The notes under the pieces are model-generated. The model had not been told where the DNA came from, did no database searches, and saw only the letters and a list, made by a program, of their open reading frames with translations. From Streptomyces griseorubiginosus (lineage in GTDB: Bacteria; Actinomycetota; Actinomycetes; Streptomycetales; Streptomycetaceae), in contig NZ_KQ948740.1 of assembly GCF_001514195.1 (NCBI RefSeq), positions 248,001 through 312,000 of the forward strand: 64,000 bases of DNA. Reading direction: 5' to 3'. Shown piece by piece: positions 57,230 to 64,000 of the stretch. Every line of letters starts with the position of its first letter. The stretch's first letter is position 1. The position numbers and the translations under genes are program-made.

Positions 57230-58414
57230 TCAGAGGAGGCCGTGGCGGGGTGGCCGGGTGCCGTTGAGCACATGACGGCCGAGGTGCTGGATCTTCCAGC
57301 GGGTCGGGTCGTGAAGGGTGTGGGTGCGGGCGTCACGCCAATAGCGGTGCAGGTTGAGGGAGTTCAGGGCCGAGCGGGTGCCGGCGACCTCGAAGAGGGC
57401 GCTCGCCACCTCCACCGCGGCCTGGGCCGCGGACACCTTGGCCGCGGCGACCGCGAGGGACGCCTCGGCCGCCGAGTCGTCGGTCAGGTCTGCCTGCGCC
57501 CGGTCGACCGCGCGGGCGGCTTCCCGCAGCAGCGCCTCCGCCGCCCGCACCTGGAGGGCCAGTTCACCGAAGCGCTGGATCAGCAGGGGGTCCTCGGCGG
57601 CCGTGTCGACACCGCTCTCGAACCATGGGCGGCTCTTGGTGCGCACGAACTCGGCCGCCTCGGCGAGTGCTCCCCCGGCGATCCCGGTGTCGATGGCGGC
57701 GTGCAGCAACTGGGCCACAGCTCCATGGAGTTGGGGGCCCTCGAAGGTGAGGTGGTGCGGGAGGACCCGGTCGGCGGGAACCTCGACGCCGTCGAGCCGG
57801 ACGGTGCCGCTGGCCGTCGTGCGCTGGCCGAGGCCGTCCCAGTCGTCGACCACGGTGACGCCGGGGGCGTCGCTGGGCACGTAGGCGACGTGCAGTTTGT
57901 CGTCGCCGGCCCGGGCCAGCACCGGGATCCAGTCGGCGAACAGGGCGCCGGTGGAGTAGTGCTTGACGCCTTCGAGGCGGTAGGAGCCGTCGGGCAGCGG
58001 GTGCAGGCGGGTGCGGATGTCCTGGACGTGCTTGGTGCCCGCCTCCGACTGGGCGTTGCCGAACCGGCGTCCGGCGAGCAGCTCGGCGAAGAAGAACTTC
58101 CGCTGCTCGTCGGTGCCCTGACGGCGGATCACGTTGACGTAGGCGAAGTGGCTCTGCGGGATCTGGGCCAGGCTCGCGTCGGCGGAGGCGAGCAGCCGGA
58201 AGATCTCGGCGAGGGTCAGCGCGGCCACGTCCGCTCCGCCGTGCTCGGCGGGGACGGTGACGGCGAGCAGCCCCGAGGCGGAGAGACGGTCCAACTCGGC
58301 GCGTGGCAGCCTGCGTTCGGCGTCCCGGGCGGCGGCGCCGGCGCGGAACTCCGCGGCGAGCGACGCGGCGGCCGCGAGGGCCTCCGCGTCGTCGGCGATC
58401 ACATGGGCGGACAT
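57230..58414 (-). CDS. sfnB: SfnB-family sulfur acquisition oxidoreductase
   Basis: A 394-residue acyl-CoA dehydrogenase-fold flavoprotein. GLLAVTVPAEHGGADVAALT, SQSHFAYVN-like IPQSHFAYVNVIRRQGTDEQ and SGTVRLDGVEVPADRVLPHH match the SfnB subgroup, as does RDARTHTLHDPTRWKIQHLG at the end. SfnB proteins act in dimethylsulfone and sulfonate use, next to SsuD/SfnG. The stop of ssuE is five bases upstream of its start; ssuD follows after 30 bp. Confidence 0.93.
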   Translation of the reverse strand: MSAHVIADDAEALAAAASLAAEFRAGAAARDAERRLPRAELDRLSASGLLAVTVPAEHGGADVAALTLAEIFRLLASADASLAQIPQSHFAYVNVIRRQGTDEQRKFFFAELLAGRRFGNAQSEAGTKHVQDIRTRLHPLPDGSYRLEGVKHYSTGALFADWIPVLARAGDDKLHVAYVPSDAPGVTVVDDWDGLGQRTTASGTVRLDGVEVPADRVLPHHLTFEGPQLHGAVAQLLHAAIDTGIAGGALAEAAEFVRTKSRPWFESGVDTAAEDPLLIQRFGELALQVRAAEALLREAARAVDRAQADLTDDSAAEASLAVAAAKVSAAQAAVEVASALFEVAGTRSALNSLNLHRYWRDARTHTLHDPTRWKIQHLGRHVLNGTRPPRHGLL

Positions 58415-58419
58415 GCTCG

Positions 58420-58974
58420 TCAGCTCGCCGCCGCCAGGACCGGCCGGTGGCCCAGCGCGGTCGAGAACTGGTCGACGACCTGGGCGAGCGCCTCGCCGGC
58501 CACCGGGGCCACGGTCAGCGAGCCGTCGTCGTGCACGGTGATGTCCTTGTCGAGGGTGAACCAGCCCTGCACGATGTGGGCCGCGCCCATGGAGCTGAGG
58601 ACGGGCCGCAGGGCGTAGTCGATGGCGAGGACGTGGGCGGTGGAACCACCGGTGGCCAGGGGCAGCACGGTCTTGCCTGCCAGGGCGTACTGCGGGAGCA
58701 GATCGAGGAGCGCCTTGAGGACTCCGGAGTACGACGCCTTGTAGACCGGGGTGCCGACGACGACCCCGTCGACGCGCGCGAACAGCTCGGTCGCCTCGAC
58801 GATCGCCGGGTGCGTGAAGTCGGCGCCGAGCAGGGCCTCGGCGGGGATGGTGCGCACGTCGAGCGGGATCACCTCGTGGCCCTGCGCGGCGAGGCGCCGG
58901 TCGAGGTGGCGCAGCAGCCGGTTGGTGCGGGAGGAGGCGGAGGGGCTGCCGGAGACGGACAGGACGGTGGCCAT
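58420..58974 (-). CDS. ssuE: NADPH-dependent FMN reductase SsuE
   Basis: A 184-residue flavodoxin-like reductase supplying FMNH2 to the monooxygenases. VLSVSGSPSASSRTNRLL is the phosphate loop, and GTPVYKASYSGVLKALLDLLP holds the Tyr of the SsuE pi-helix. GAAHIVQGWFTLDKDI is near the C-terminus. It is preceded by a strong hairpin at 59001 that separates it from the DszC-like gene. Confidence 0.95.
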   Translation of the reverse strand: MATVLSVSGSPSASSRTNRLLRHLDRRLAAQGHEVIPLDVRTIPAEALLGADFTHPAIVEATELFARVDGVVVGTPVYKASYSGVLKALLDLLPQYALAGKTVLPLATGGSTAHVLAIDYALRPVLSSMGAAHIVQGWFTLDKDITVHDDGSLTVAPVAGEALAQVVDQFSTALGHRPVLAAAS

Positions 58975-59000
58975 GCGGTCCTCTTTCGGGGAGGAGGGGC

Positions 59001-59031
59001 GGGGCGCCCCCGGTTCAGGTGGGGGCGCCCC
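59001..59031 (-). terminator. Hairpin inside the sulfur operon, before ssuE
   Basis: Perfect 11-bp arms ggggcgccccc (59001-59011) and gggggcgcccc (59021-59031) with a 9-nt loop lie in the 67-bp gap between the DszC-like gene and ssuE. It may partly terminate transcription or protect the upstream mRNA. Confidence 0.72.
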
Positions 59032-59041
59032 GGGGAAGCGG

Positions 59042-60259
59042 TCAGGAGTACCAGGTGGGTTCGGGCAGTTCGCCTTCCAGGACCCAGCGGCCGACCTCGC
59101 GCCGCTTGTAGGCGACGGGGTCGTGGAGGGTGTGGGTGCGGACGTTGCGCCAGAACCGGTCCAGGCCCTCCGAGGTGGCCGTGGAGCGGGCGCCCGTCAC
59201 CTCGAAGATCCGGCCGGCGATCTCCAGGGCCACGTCGGTGGCTCGGGCCTTGACCGCGGCCACCCGTACCTCGAAGTCGCCGCGGGTCTTCTCGGTGACC
59301 GCGTCGGGGTCGTCGTGCAGCTTCTGTCCCTCGGCGGCGACGGCGTCGGCGAGGGCCTCGGCCGCCCAGAGCTTGGCGGTGAGGTCGCCGTAGGTGTCGA
59401 TGACGTACGGCTCGTCGACCGCGCGCTCGAAGCCGCCGTGCAGCCAGGAGCGGGACTTCTCGCGGGTGTAGGTGGCGGCCGTCTCCAGTGCGCCGCCCGC
59501 GATCCCGAGGTAGAAGTTGACGAAGACCAGCTGGATGGTGGGGACGTTGAGGGTGTTGTAGACGCGCGGCTGGAACAGCTTGTCCACGTACCCGGCCGCC
59601 GACGACCACGGGGTGCGTACGCCGTCGAGGGTGACGCCGCCGCTCTCGGTGAGCCGCTGGCCGATGTTGTCCCAGTCGTCGTGGAAGGTCAGGCCCTCGG
59701 AGTCGGAGGGCACGATGGCGAAGATGTGCTGGTCGGTGCCGTCCAGGACGCCTTCGAGGACGGTGACGTCGGAGACCTTGCTGCCGGTGGAGAAGGACTT
59801 GCGGCCGGTGTAGACGAGGTCGTCGCCGTCCTCGGTCACGACGACGTCCTGGTCGCGCGGGTTGACCGCGCCGCCGAAGAACCAGCGGTTCCGGGAGGCC
59901 TCCGCCTCCACGTGCTCCCACTGCTCGCGGGTGCCGACCAGGCGGGCGGCCCAGAACCACAGGTAGTGGTAGCCGAGGAGCTGGCCGATGGAGCCGTCGG
60001 CCTTGGCGACCTCGCGCACCACCCGGTACGCGGTGGGCCAGTCCTGGCCTCCGCCACCGTGTTCGGCGGGGCCGAGGAGGGTGACAAGTCCGGCGTCCTT
60101 GAGGAGCTGGACCTCGGCGTACGGGGTGTTCCCGGCGCGGTCTCGGGCGGCGGCGTCGGTGGCGAGGACGGCGGCGACCTCGGCGGCGCGGGCGATCCAG
60201 TCCGCTGCGGTCTCGGGGGCGGGACGGTTCTGCCAGTCGGTGCGGGTGACGGTGCTCAT
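59042..60259 (-). CDS. DszC/SfnB-like flavin monooxygenase (acyl-CoA dehydrogenase fold)
   Basis: A 405-residue protein. LGPAEHGGGGQDWPTAYRVV, QLLGYHYLWFWAARLVGTRE, TGRKSFSTGSKVSDV and FFGGAVNPRDQDVVV match the dibenzothiophene monooxygenase (DszC/SoxC) group, length near 415. Such enzymes use FMNH2 to oxidise sulfur atoms of thioethers. It lies 13 bp downstream of sfnG. The exact organosulfur substrate is not known. Confidence 0.91.
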   Translation of the reverse strand: MSTVTRTDWQNRPAPETAADWIARAAEVAAVLATDAAARDRAGNTPYAEVQLLKDAGLVTLLGPAEHGGGGQDWPTAYRVVREVAKADGSIGQLLGYHYLWFWAARLVGTREQWEHVEAEASRNRWFFGGAVNPRDQDVVVTEDGDDLVYTGRKSFSTGSKVSDVTVLEGVLDGTDQHIFAIVPSDSEGLTFHDDWDNIGQRLTESGGVTLDGVRTPWSSAAGYVDKLFQPRVYNTLNVPTIQLVFVNFYLGIAGGALETAATYTREKSRSWLHGGFERAVDEPYVIDTYGDLTAKLWAAEALADAVAAEGQKLHDDPDAVTEKTRGDFEVRVAAVKARATDVALEIAGRIFEVTGARSTATSEGLDRFWRNVRTHTLHDPVAYKRREVGRWVLEGELPEPTWYS

Positions 60260-60272
60260 GTCGGTGACCTCC

Positions 60273-61388
60273 TCAGACCTGGGCGGGGACGGGCTCGTGG
60301 TCGGGCAGCTGGGCCTCCAGTTCGCGGACCAGCGGGAGGACTCGGCGGCCGAAGTACTCGACCTCCTCGTGGTAGTGCAGGAAGCCGAGCAGGAGCAGGT
60401 CGACGCCGAGCTTCCTGTAGGCGACGATCCGCTCGGCGATCTGCTCCGGGGTGCCGATGAGGCCGGTGCGGAAGCCGTCGTTGTACTGGACGAGGTCCTC
60501 GAAGGAGGAGTCCTGCCACATGCCCTTCTTGTCGCCGGTGGACTGTCCGGCCTGCTTGACCGCGGCGCCGAAGCCCTCGACGGCCTCGTGGTCGGCCTTG
60601 GCGACGATCTCCCTGAGCGTGTCGCGGGCCTCGGCCTCGGTGTCGCGGGCGATGAGGAAGCCGTTGAGGCCGAACTTCGGTGCGGTGCGCCCGACTTCGG
60701 CGGCGGCCTTGCGCACGTCGGTGATCTGCTCGGTGACCCCGTTGAAGTCCTTGCCGTTGGAGAAGTACCAGTCGGAGACCCGGCCGGCCATCTGCCGGGC
60801 GGCGGTGGAGTTGCCGCCCTGGAAGATCTCGGGGTGCGGGCGCTCCTCGGTGTTGAGGGGCTTGGGCTTGAGCGAGAAGTCGCGCAACCGGTAGAAGTCA
60901 CCGGCGAGTTCGGCGTGGTCCTCGGTCCAGATCCTGCGCAGGGCGGTGATGAACTCCTCGGAGCGCCGGTAGCGTTCGTCGTGCTCCAGCCAGGGCTCGC
61001 CGAGGGCGGTGAACTCGCCCTTGAACCAGCCGGACACGACGTTGACCGCGAAGCGGCCCTTGGAGAGGTGGTCGGCGGTGGCGCCGAGCTTGGCGAGGAC
61101 GCCGGGGTGCCACAGTCCGGGGTGGACGGCGGCGATGACCTTCAGGCGCTCGGTGGCGAGCAGCAGCGCAAGGCTGAAACTGGTGGACTCGTGCTGGTAC
61201 TCGGCGCCGTAGCTGGCCATGTAGCGGACCTGGCTGAGGGCGTACTCGAAGCCGTTGTTCTCGGCGAGGACGGCGAGTTCGCGGTTGTAGTCGTAGCCCC
61301 AGTCGGTGCGCTGCTCGATCTTGCTGGTGACGAGTCCCCCGCTGACGTTGGGGACCCAGTAGGCGAATTTCACGGGCGCGGCAGGCAT
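60273..61388 (-). CDS. sfnG: Dimethylsulfone monooxygenase SfnG
   Basis: A 371-residue LLM-class FMNH2-dependent monooxygenase that converts dimethylsulfone to methanesulfinate. KFAYWVPNVSGGLVTSKIEQ, the WHPGVLAKLGATADHLSKGR segment, FAVNVVSGWFKGEFTALGEP and HPEIFQGGNSTAARQMAGR match SfnG. It is the first structural gene of the operon. A Cys-rich leader peptide and a hairpin lie between its start and the promoter region. Confidence 0.94.
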   Translation of the reverse strand: MPAAPVKFAYWVPNVSGGLVTSKIEQRTDWGYDYNRELAVLAENNGFEYALSQVRYMASYGAEYQHESTSFSLALLLATERLKVIAAVHPGLWHPGVLAKLGATADHLSKGRFAVNVVSGWFKGEFTALGEPWLEHDERYRRSEEFITALRRIWTEDHAELAGDFYRLRDFSLKPKPLNTEERPHPEIFQGGNSTAARQMAGRVSDWYFSNGKDFNGVTEQITDVRKAAAEVGRTAPKFGLNGFLIARDTEAEARDTLREIVAKADHEAVEGFGAAVKQAGQSTGDKKGMWQDSSFEDLVQYNDGFRTGLIGTPEQIAERIVAYRKLGVDLLLLGFLHYHEEVEYFGRRVLPLVRELEAQLPDHEPVPAQV

Positions 61389-61422
61389 GCGTGACTCCTG
61401 TTGCGGAATGTTTTCGGGCACG

Positions 61423-61458
61423 CCGAATTCAGGGCATGGGTACAGTGCGTGAATTCGG
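61423..61458 (-). promoter_or_regulatory. Hairpin between the leader peptide and sfnG
   Basis: Perfect 9-bp arms ccgaattca (61423-61431) and tgaattcgg (61450-61458) with an 18-nt loop. It lies after the leader-peptide stop codon and before sfnG, where a translation-controlled attenuator or ribosome-access switch would be. Confidence 0.65.
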
Positions 61459-61498
61459 GTGGGAAAAGGAGAAAGCGCGGCGGATCGGAGAGGGTTGA

Positions 61499-61576
61499 TC
61501 AGGCCGCGGCGCAACAGGAGGCGCTGGAGACGCGCGCGAGGTCGACGTGGCGTCGCCGCGTGAGGTCCAGTCGCAT
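61499..61576 (-). CDS. Cys-containing leader peptide for the sulfur operon
   Basis: A 25-codon frame reading MRLDLTRRRHVDLARVSS then ASCCAAA and stop; an ATG two codons earlier (61582) is possible. The core RRRHVDLARVSS is the known pattern of putative leader peptides that precede sulfur genes in Streptomyces, with cysteine codons near the end. Two adjacent Cys codons here suggest ribosome stalling when Cys-tRNA is scarce. That would let the downstream sfnG operon be expressed under sulfur limitation. The protein product itself probably has no function. Confidence 0.82.
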   Translation of the reverse strand: MRLDLTRRRHVDLARVSSASCCAAA

Positions 61577-61719
61577 CTTCATGTCGTCGATCGTGACAGC
61601 CGCCCGGGAGAGGCGTCAAGGAAAACCCGACCGGTCTCGTATCGCGGACCATTGAATTTCACGAACGTGTGACAGGGAAACCCTTGAACCGGCCGGGAAA
61701 GGGCCCGCATTCTGCGGGC

Positions 61720-62640
61720 ATGCGGACGGAACAACTGGAATACATCGCCGCGGTGACCCGGCTCGGCTCATTGCGCAGGGCCGCGGAGGAACTGCGTCTT
61801 TCGCAGCCCGCGTTGAGCGAGACCGTGCGGAATCTCGAGCGGGAGCTCGGGGTCGACCTGCTGGAGCGCAAGCGGTCCGGGGCGACGATGAGCGCGGAGG
61901 GCCGGGAGCTGCTGCCGCACATCGTCGGCGTGCTGGAGGCCGTGGACCGGTTGCGGGCGGCGGCGGGCGAGCAGCACCGCATCAGCCGTATGGTCCGCGT
62001 GGGGACGGTGAACGCGGCGACCGTGCCGCTGCTCATCCCCGCGGTCGAGGACTTCCGGGCCGCGCATCCGGTCACCCAGGTCGAGGTGGTCGGTGCGCAG
62101 CAGACCGAGATCCACCGGGCGCTGTCGGAGGGCGGGTTCGACCTGGGGCTGGTCAACCACCTCGACGGCGACGACACACCGGCCGGTTTCGAGTCGACGC
62201 GACTGCTGCGCGGGCGGCCGGTGGTGTGCTTGCGGCCGGACAGCCCGCTGGCCGCGCGCACCTGTGTGAGGGTGGACGATCTGCTGACCCAGCCGTTGAT
62301 CGCGATGCGGACCGGGTATGTCATGCACCGTTTCGTGCACCGGCTCCTCGACGGCCGTGACGCGTCCTTCGCGTACTCCACCGACGGCGCCGAGATGGGC
62401 AAGCTGATGGTGGCCGAAGGGCTGGGGGTGACCGTGCTGCCGGACTTCAGCGTGGTCGGGGATCCGCTGGAGCGGCAGGGCACGATCACCCACCGGCCGA
62501 TCGAGGGGGACGCCACCCGGGTGCTGCTGATGCTCCAGCGCCGCAGGGCGGAGTCCGTGCCGCGGGCCGCGCACGACCTGCACGAGGTGTTCGTACGCCG
62601 GGCCCTGCAGCTGGGCGGAACGCTCACCCCGCCCGGCTGA
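61720..62640 (+). CDS. LysR-family regulator, probable control of the sulfur operon
   Basis: A 306-residue LysR protein. The HTH is MRTEQLEYIAAVTRLGSLRR with LSQPALSETVRNLERELGVD. The effector domain has RVGTVNAATVPLLIPAVEDF and MVAEGLGVTVLPDFSV. Being divergent from the sfnG operon (331 bp apart, including leader and hairpin) makes it the likely regulator, by analogy with Cbl/CysB/SfnR functions. A short hairpin, cccgca-ttc-tgcggg (61704-61718), ends two bases before the ATG and could hinder ribosome binding. The 3' end adjoins a 33-bp array. Confidence 0.93.
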   Translation: MRTEQLEYIAAVTRLGSLRRAAEELRLSQPALSETVRNLERELGVDLLERKRSGATMSAEGRELLPHIVGVLEAVDRLRAAAGEQHRISRMVRVGTVNAATVPLLIPAVEDFRAAHPVTQVEVVGAQQTEIHRALSEGGFDLGLVNHLDGDDTPAGFESTRLLRGRPVVCLRPDSPLAARTCVRVDDLLTQPLIAMRTGYVMHRFVHRLLDGRDASFAYSTDGAEMGKLMVAEGLGVTVLPDFSVVGDPLERQGTITHRPIEGDATRVLLMLQRRRAESVPRAAHDLHEVFVRRALQLGGTLTPPG

Positions 62641-62840
62641 ACCGCCGGTTGGGGCTGTGTCCCGCCGGGGTGAACCTCCTCGCCGGTCCTCGTCCCGCCG
62701 GTCGAGCCGGCATGGCCGGTCTCGTCACACCCGGTCGAACCAGCCTGGCCGGTCCTCGCCCCGCCCGGTCGAACCAGCCCGGCCGGCCCCGCCCCGCCCC
62801 GGTTGACCGCCTGTTCAGTCCTCGTCCCGCCCGGGGACCA
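62629..62840. repeat. Imperfect array of about 33-bp units, six to seven copies, between convergent genes
   Basis: Copies of the core ccgcccggtcgaaccagcc, or variants, start at about 62629, 62662, 62695, 62728, 62761, 62794 and 62827 (spacing 31-34 bp). The first copy includes the LysR stop codon and the last overlaps the 3' end of the small gene at 62815. Confidence 0.85.
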
Positions 62841-62982
62841 CCACGAGGAACGCGTCGGACTGGATGTCCATCACCACGGTCGCGGGCTCACCCTGCGCCC
62901 GCCTCTGTGCCGCGTACTCCTCTGCCGGCCACGATCCGCGCGGAGCTCCCGCTGGAAACCGCTCCAACACCTTCGCGCTCAT
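62815..62982 (-). CDS. Small conserved-looking hypothetical protein
   Basis: A 55-residue protein reading MSAKVLERFPAGAPRGSWPA, then EEYAAQRRAQGEP and ending with a DAFLVVVPGRDED strand. The start at 62982 has GGAGG about 11 bases upstream. Short proteins with this pattern recur in Streptomyces; function unknown. It lies 75 bp downstream of the MMPL gene on the same strand, so it may share its transcript. Its end overlaps the 33-bp repeat array. Confidence 0.62.
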   Translation of the reverse strand: MSAKVLERFPAGAPRGSWPAEEYAAQRRAQGEPATVVMDIQSDAFLVVVPGRDED

Positions 62983-63057
62983 AGCGGCAGACACCTCCAA
63001 CATCGCTGACGAACCGTCTCGTACCGTTCCGGTTGCCCCGGATCCGGGCGGACATGT

Positions 63058-64000
63058 TCACGTCTTGTCAGTTCCGCCGACGGACGTCGGCCACCAGACG
63101 CGGGCCCCGATGTCGCGCACCAGCGCCGGCACGAGCAGGGACCTGACCACCAGGGTGTCCAGCAGGACACCGAAGGCGACGATGAAGGCGATCTGGGCGA
63201 GGAACGCCAGCGGGATCACCCCGAGGGCGGCGAAGGTGGCGGCCAGCACCACGCCCGCGGAGGTGATGACCCCGCCCGTGGTGACCAGTCCGCGTGTCAT
63301 GCCCTGCCGCGGTCCGTGCCGCAGGGACTCCTCGCGGACCCGGGACATCAGGAAGATGTTGTAGTCGACGCCGAGGGCGACGAGGAACACGAACCCGTAC
63401 AGCGGCACCGAGGGATCGGTGCCGGTGAAGCCGAACACATGACGGAAGACCAGGGCCGAAACGCCCAGCGTGGTCAGGAAGTTCAGAGCCACGGTGGCCA
63501 CCAGCAGCACGGGCAGCAGCAGCGAGCGCAGCAGCACGACCAGGATGAACAGGATGATCGCGAGGACGACCGGGACGATGAGGGTGCGGTCGTGCTCCGC
63601 GGTGCGCAGGGTGTCGTACTGCTGGGCGGTGTAGCCGCCGACGAGGGCGTCCGCGGCCGGCACCTCGTGCAGGGCGGTGCGCAGCCGGGCGACGGTCTTC
63701 TTGGCGGTGTCGCTGTCGGGGGCGGCGGTGAGGGTGACGTCGACACGGACCCGGCCGTCGACGACCAGCGGGTCGGCGCCGGGGCGGCCTGAGGCGCTCA
63801 CCGCGGCGGCGGAGGCGACGCCCTCGGTGTCCCTGGCGGCCCGGACGACGTCGGTGAGCCGGTCGGCGTCCGCGACGATCACGGCGGGGTTGCCCGAGCC
63901 GGCCGGGAAGTGCCGGCTCAGGGCCTGCTGGGCGGCGACCGAGGGGGCGTCGTCGACGAAGGTCTCGTCGAGGGGGACGCCCCGGGAGGTGAGGGCGGGC
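63058..64000 (-). CDS. MMPL-family transporter (partial, N-terminus beyond the right edge)
   Basis: At least 313 C-terminal residues of an RND-type MMPL exporter. The visible part begins in the periplasmic domain (ALTSRGVPLDETFVDDAP) and continues through PAVIVADADRLTDVVRAARD. A set of about five membrane helices follows, with GVDYNIFLMSRVREE, the hallmark MMPL motif. The C-terminal LVVRSLLVPALVRDIGARVW completes it. MMPL proteins in streptomycetes export lipids or secondary metabolites. The substrate is unknown. Confidence 0.93.
   Translation of the reverse strand, partial: PALTSRGVPLDETFVDDAPSVAAQQALSRHFPAGSGNPAVIVADADRLTDVVRAARDTEGVASAAAVSASGRPGADPLVVDGRVRVDVTLTAAPDSDTAKKTVARLRTALHEVPAADALVGGYTAQQYDTLRTAEHDRTLIVPVVLAIILFILVVLLRSLLLPVLLVATVALNFLTTLGVSALVFRHVFGFTGTDPSVPLYGFVFLVALGVDYNIFLMSRVREESLRHGPRQGMTRGLVTTGGVITSAGVVLAATFAALGVIPLAFLAQIAFIVAFGVLLDTLVVRSLLVPALVRDIGARVWWPTSVGGTDKT

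Noticed and set aside
62629..62840. CRISPR array or integration site
   Set aside because: Adjacent imperfect 33-bp units lack spacers. No integrase or tRNA gene is near.

Overview
The window is high-GC actinobacterial DNA, almost certainly a Streptomyces chromosome. Evidence: an SsgA-like sporulation protein, MelC1/MelC2 tyrosinase, a 2-methylisoborneol operon with a family 2B encapsulin, a PopR/ClpP3/ClpP4 module, a DUF6777 protein and a streptophobe-type membrane protein, plus GTG/TTG starts and GTGA/ATGA stop-start overlaps. Gene content is accessory and regulatory, as in chromosome-arm or near-arm regions. No rRNA, tRNA, CRISPR array, transposase or prophage was seen. About 66 coding genes are supported; the first (serine hydrolase) and last (MMPL transporter) are cut by the window edges.

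Layout. 1-9.8 kb: serine hydrolase (partial), F420-dependent oxidoreductase, an HTH-containing hypothetical, an SsgA-like protein, two small membrane proteins that overlap tail to tail, an aldo/keto reductase, a secreted VAO-type cholesterol oxidase, and an MFS pump-TetR operon with a double palindromic operator. 9.9-15 kb: acyl-CoA hydroxylase-like FAD monooxygenase, melC1-melC2, an SRPBCC protein, RNase HI and a VOC protein. 15.2-18.7 kb: encapsulin shell, 2-MIB synthase and GPP C-methyltransferase, ending in a terminator. 18.9-24 kb: response regulator and hybrid histidine kinase pair, SGNH lipoprotein, VOC protein, epoxide hydrolase.

24.1-29.1 kb is a stress block: clpP3-clpP4 behind a candidate PopR operator, popR, a SigB-family sigma factor (position suggests sigL), a facing anti-sigma-type ATPase and DUF6777. 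31-35 kb holds a Ser/Thr kinase, a Thr-repeat protein and an FHA-FHA-ABC exporter resembling mycobacterial PknF-Rv1747. 36-48 kb is mixed catabolism: two aldo/keto reductases, carotenoid oxygenase, adenosine deaminase, dienelactone hydrolase, a second IF-1 gene coupled to a GNAT acetyltransferase, and a dehydroshikimate dehydratase-type protein opposite an IclR regulator. 48.9-54.9 kb: dehydrogenase, an orphan cyclodipeptide synthase, amidohydrolase, aldehyde dehydrogenase, and an ECF42-type sigma factor with its YCII partner.

55-62.6 kb is an organosulfur scavenging locus. A short leader peptide with tandem Cys codons and a hairpin precede sfnG, a DszC-like flavoprotein, ssuE, sfnB and ssuD; a LysR regulator is divergent and a separate acyl-CoA-dehydrogenase-like gene lies beyond. 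The genes jointly predict oxidation of dimethylsulfone, alkanesulfonates and related compounds to release sulfite when cysteine is scarce.

A recurring oddity is short tandem repeats (12-39 bp units) at gene 3' ends. Several span the stop codon and several lie between convergent genes.
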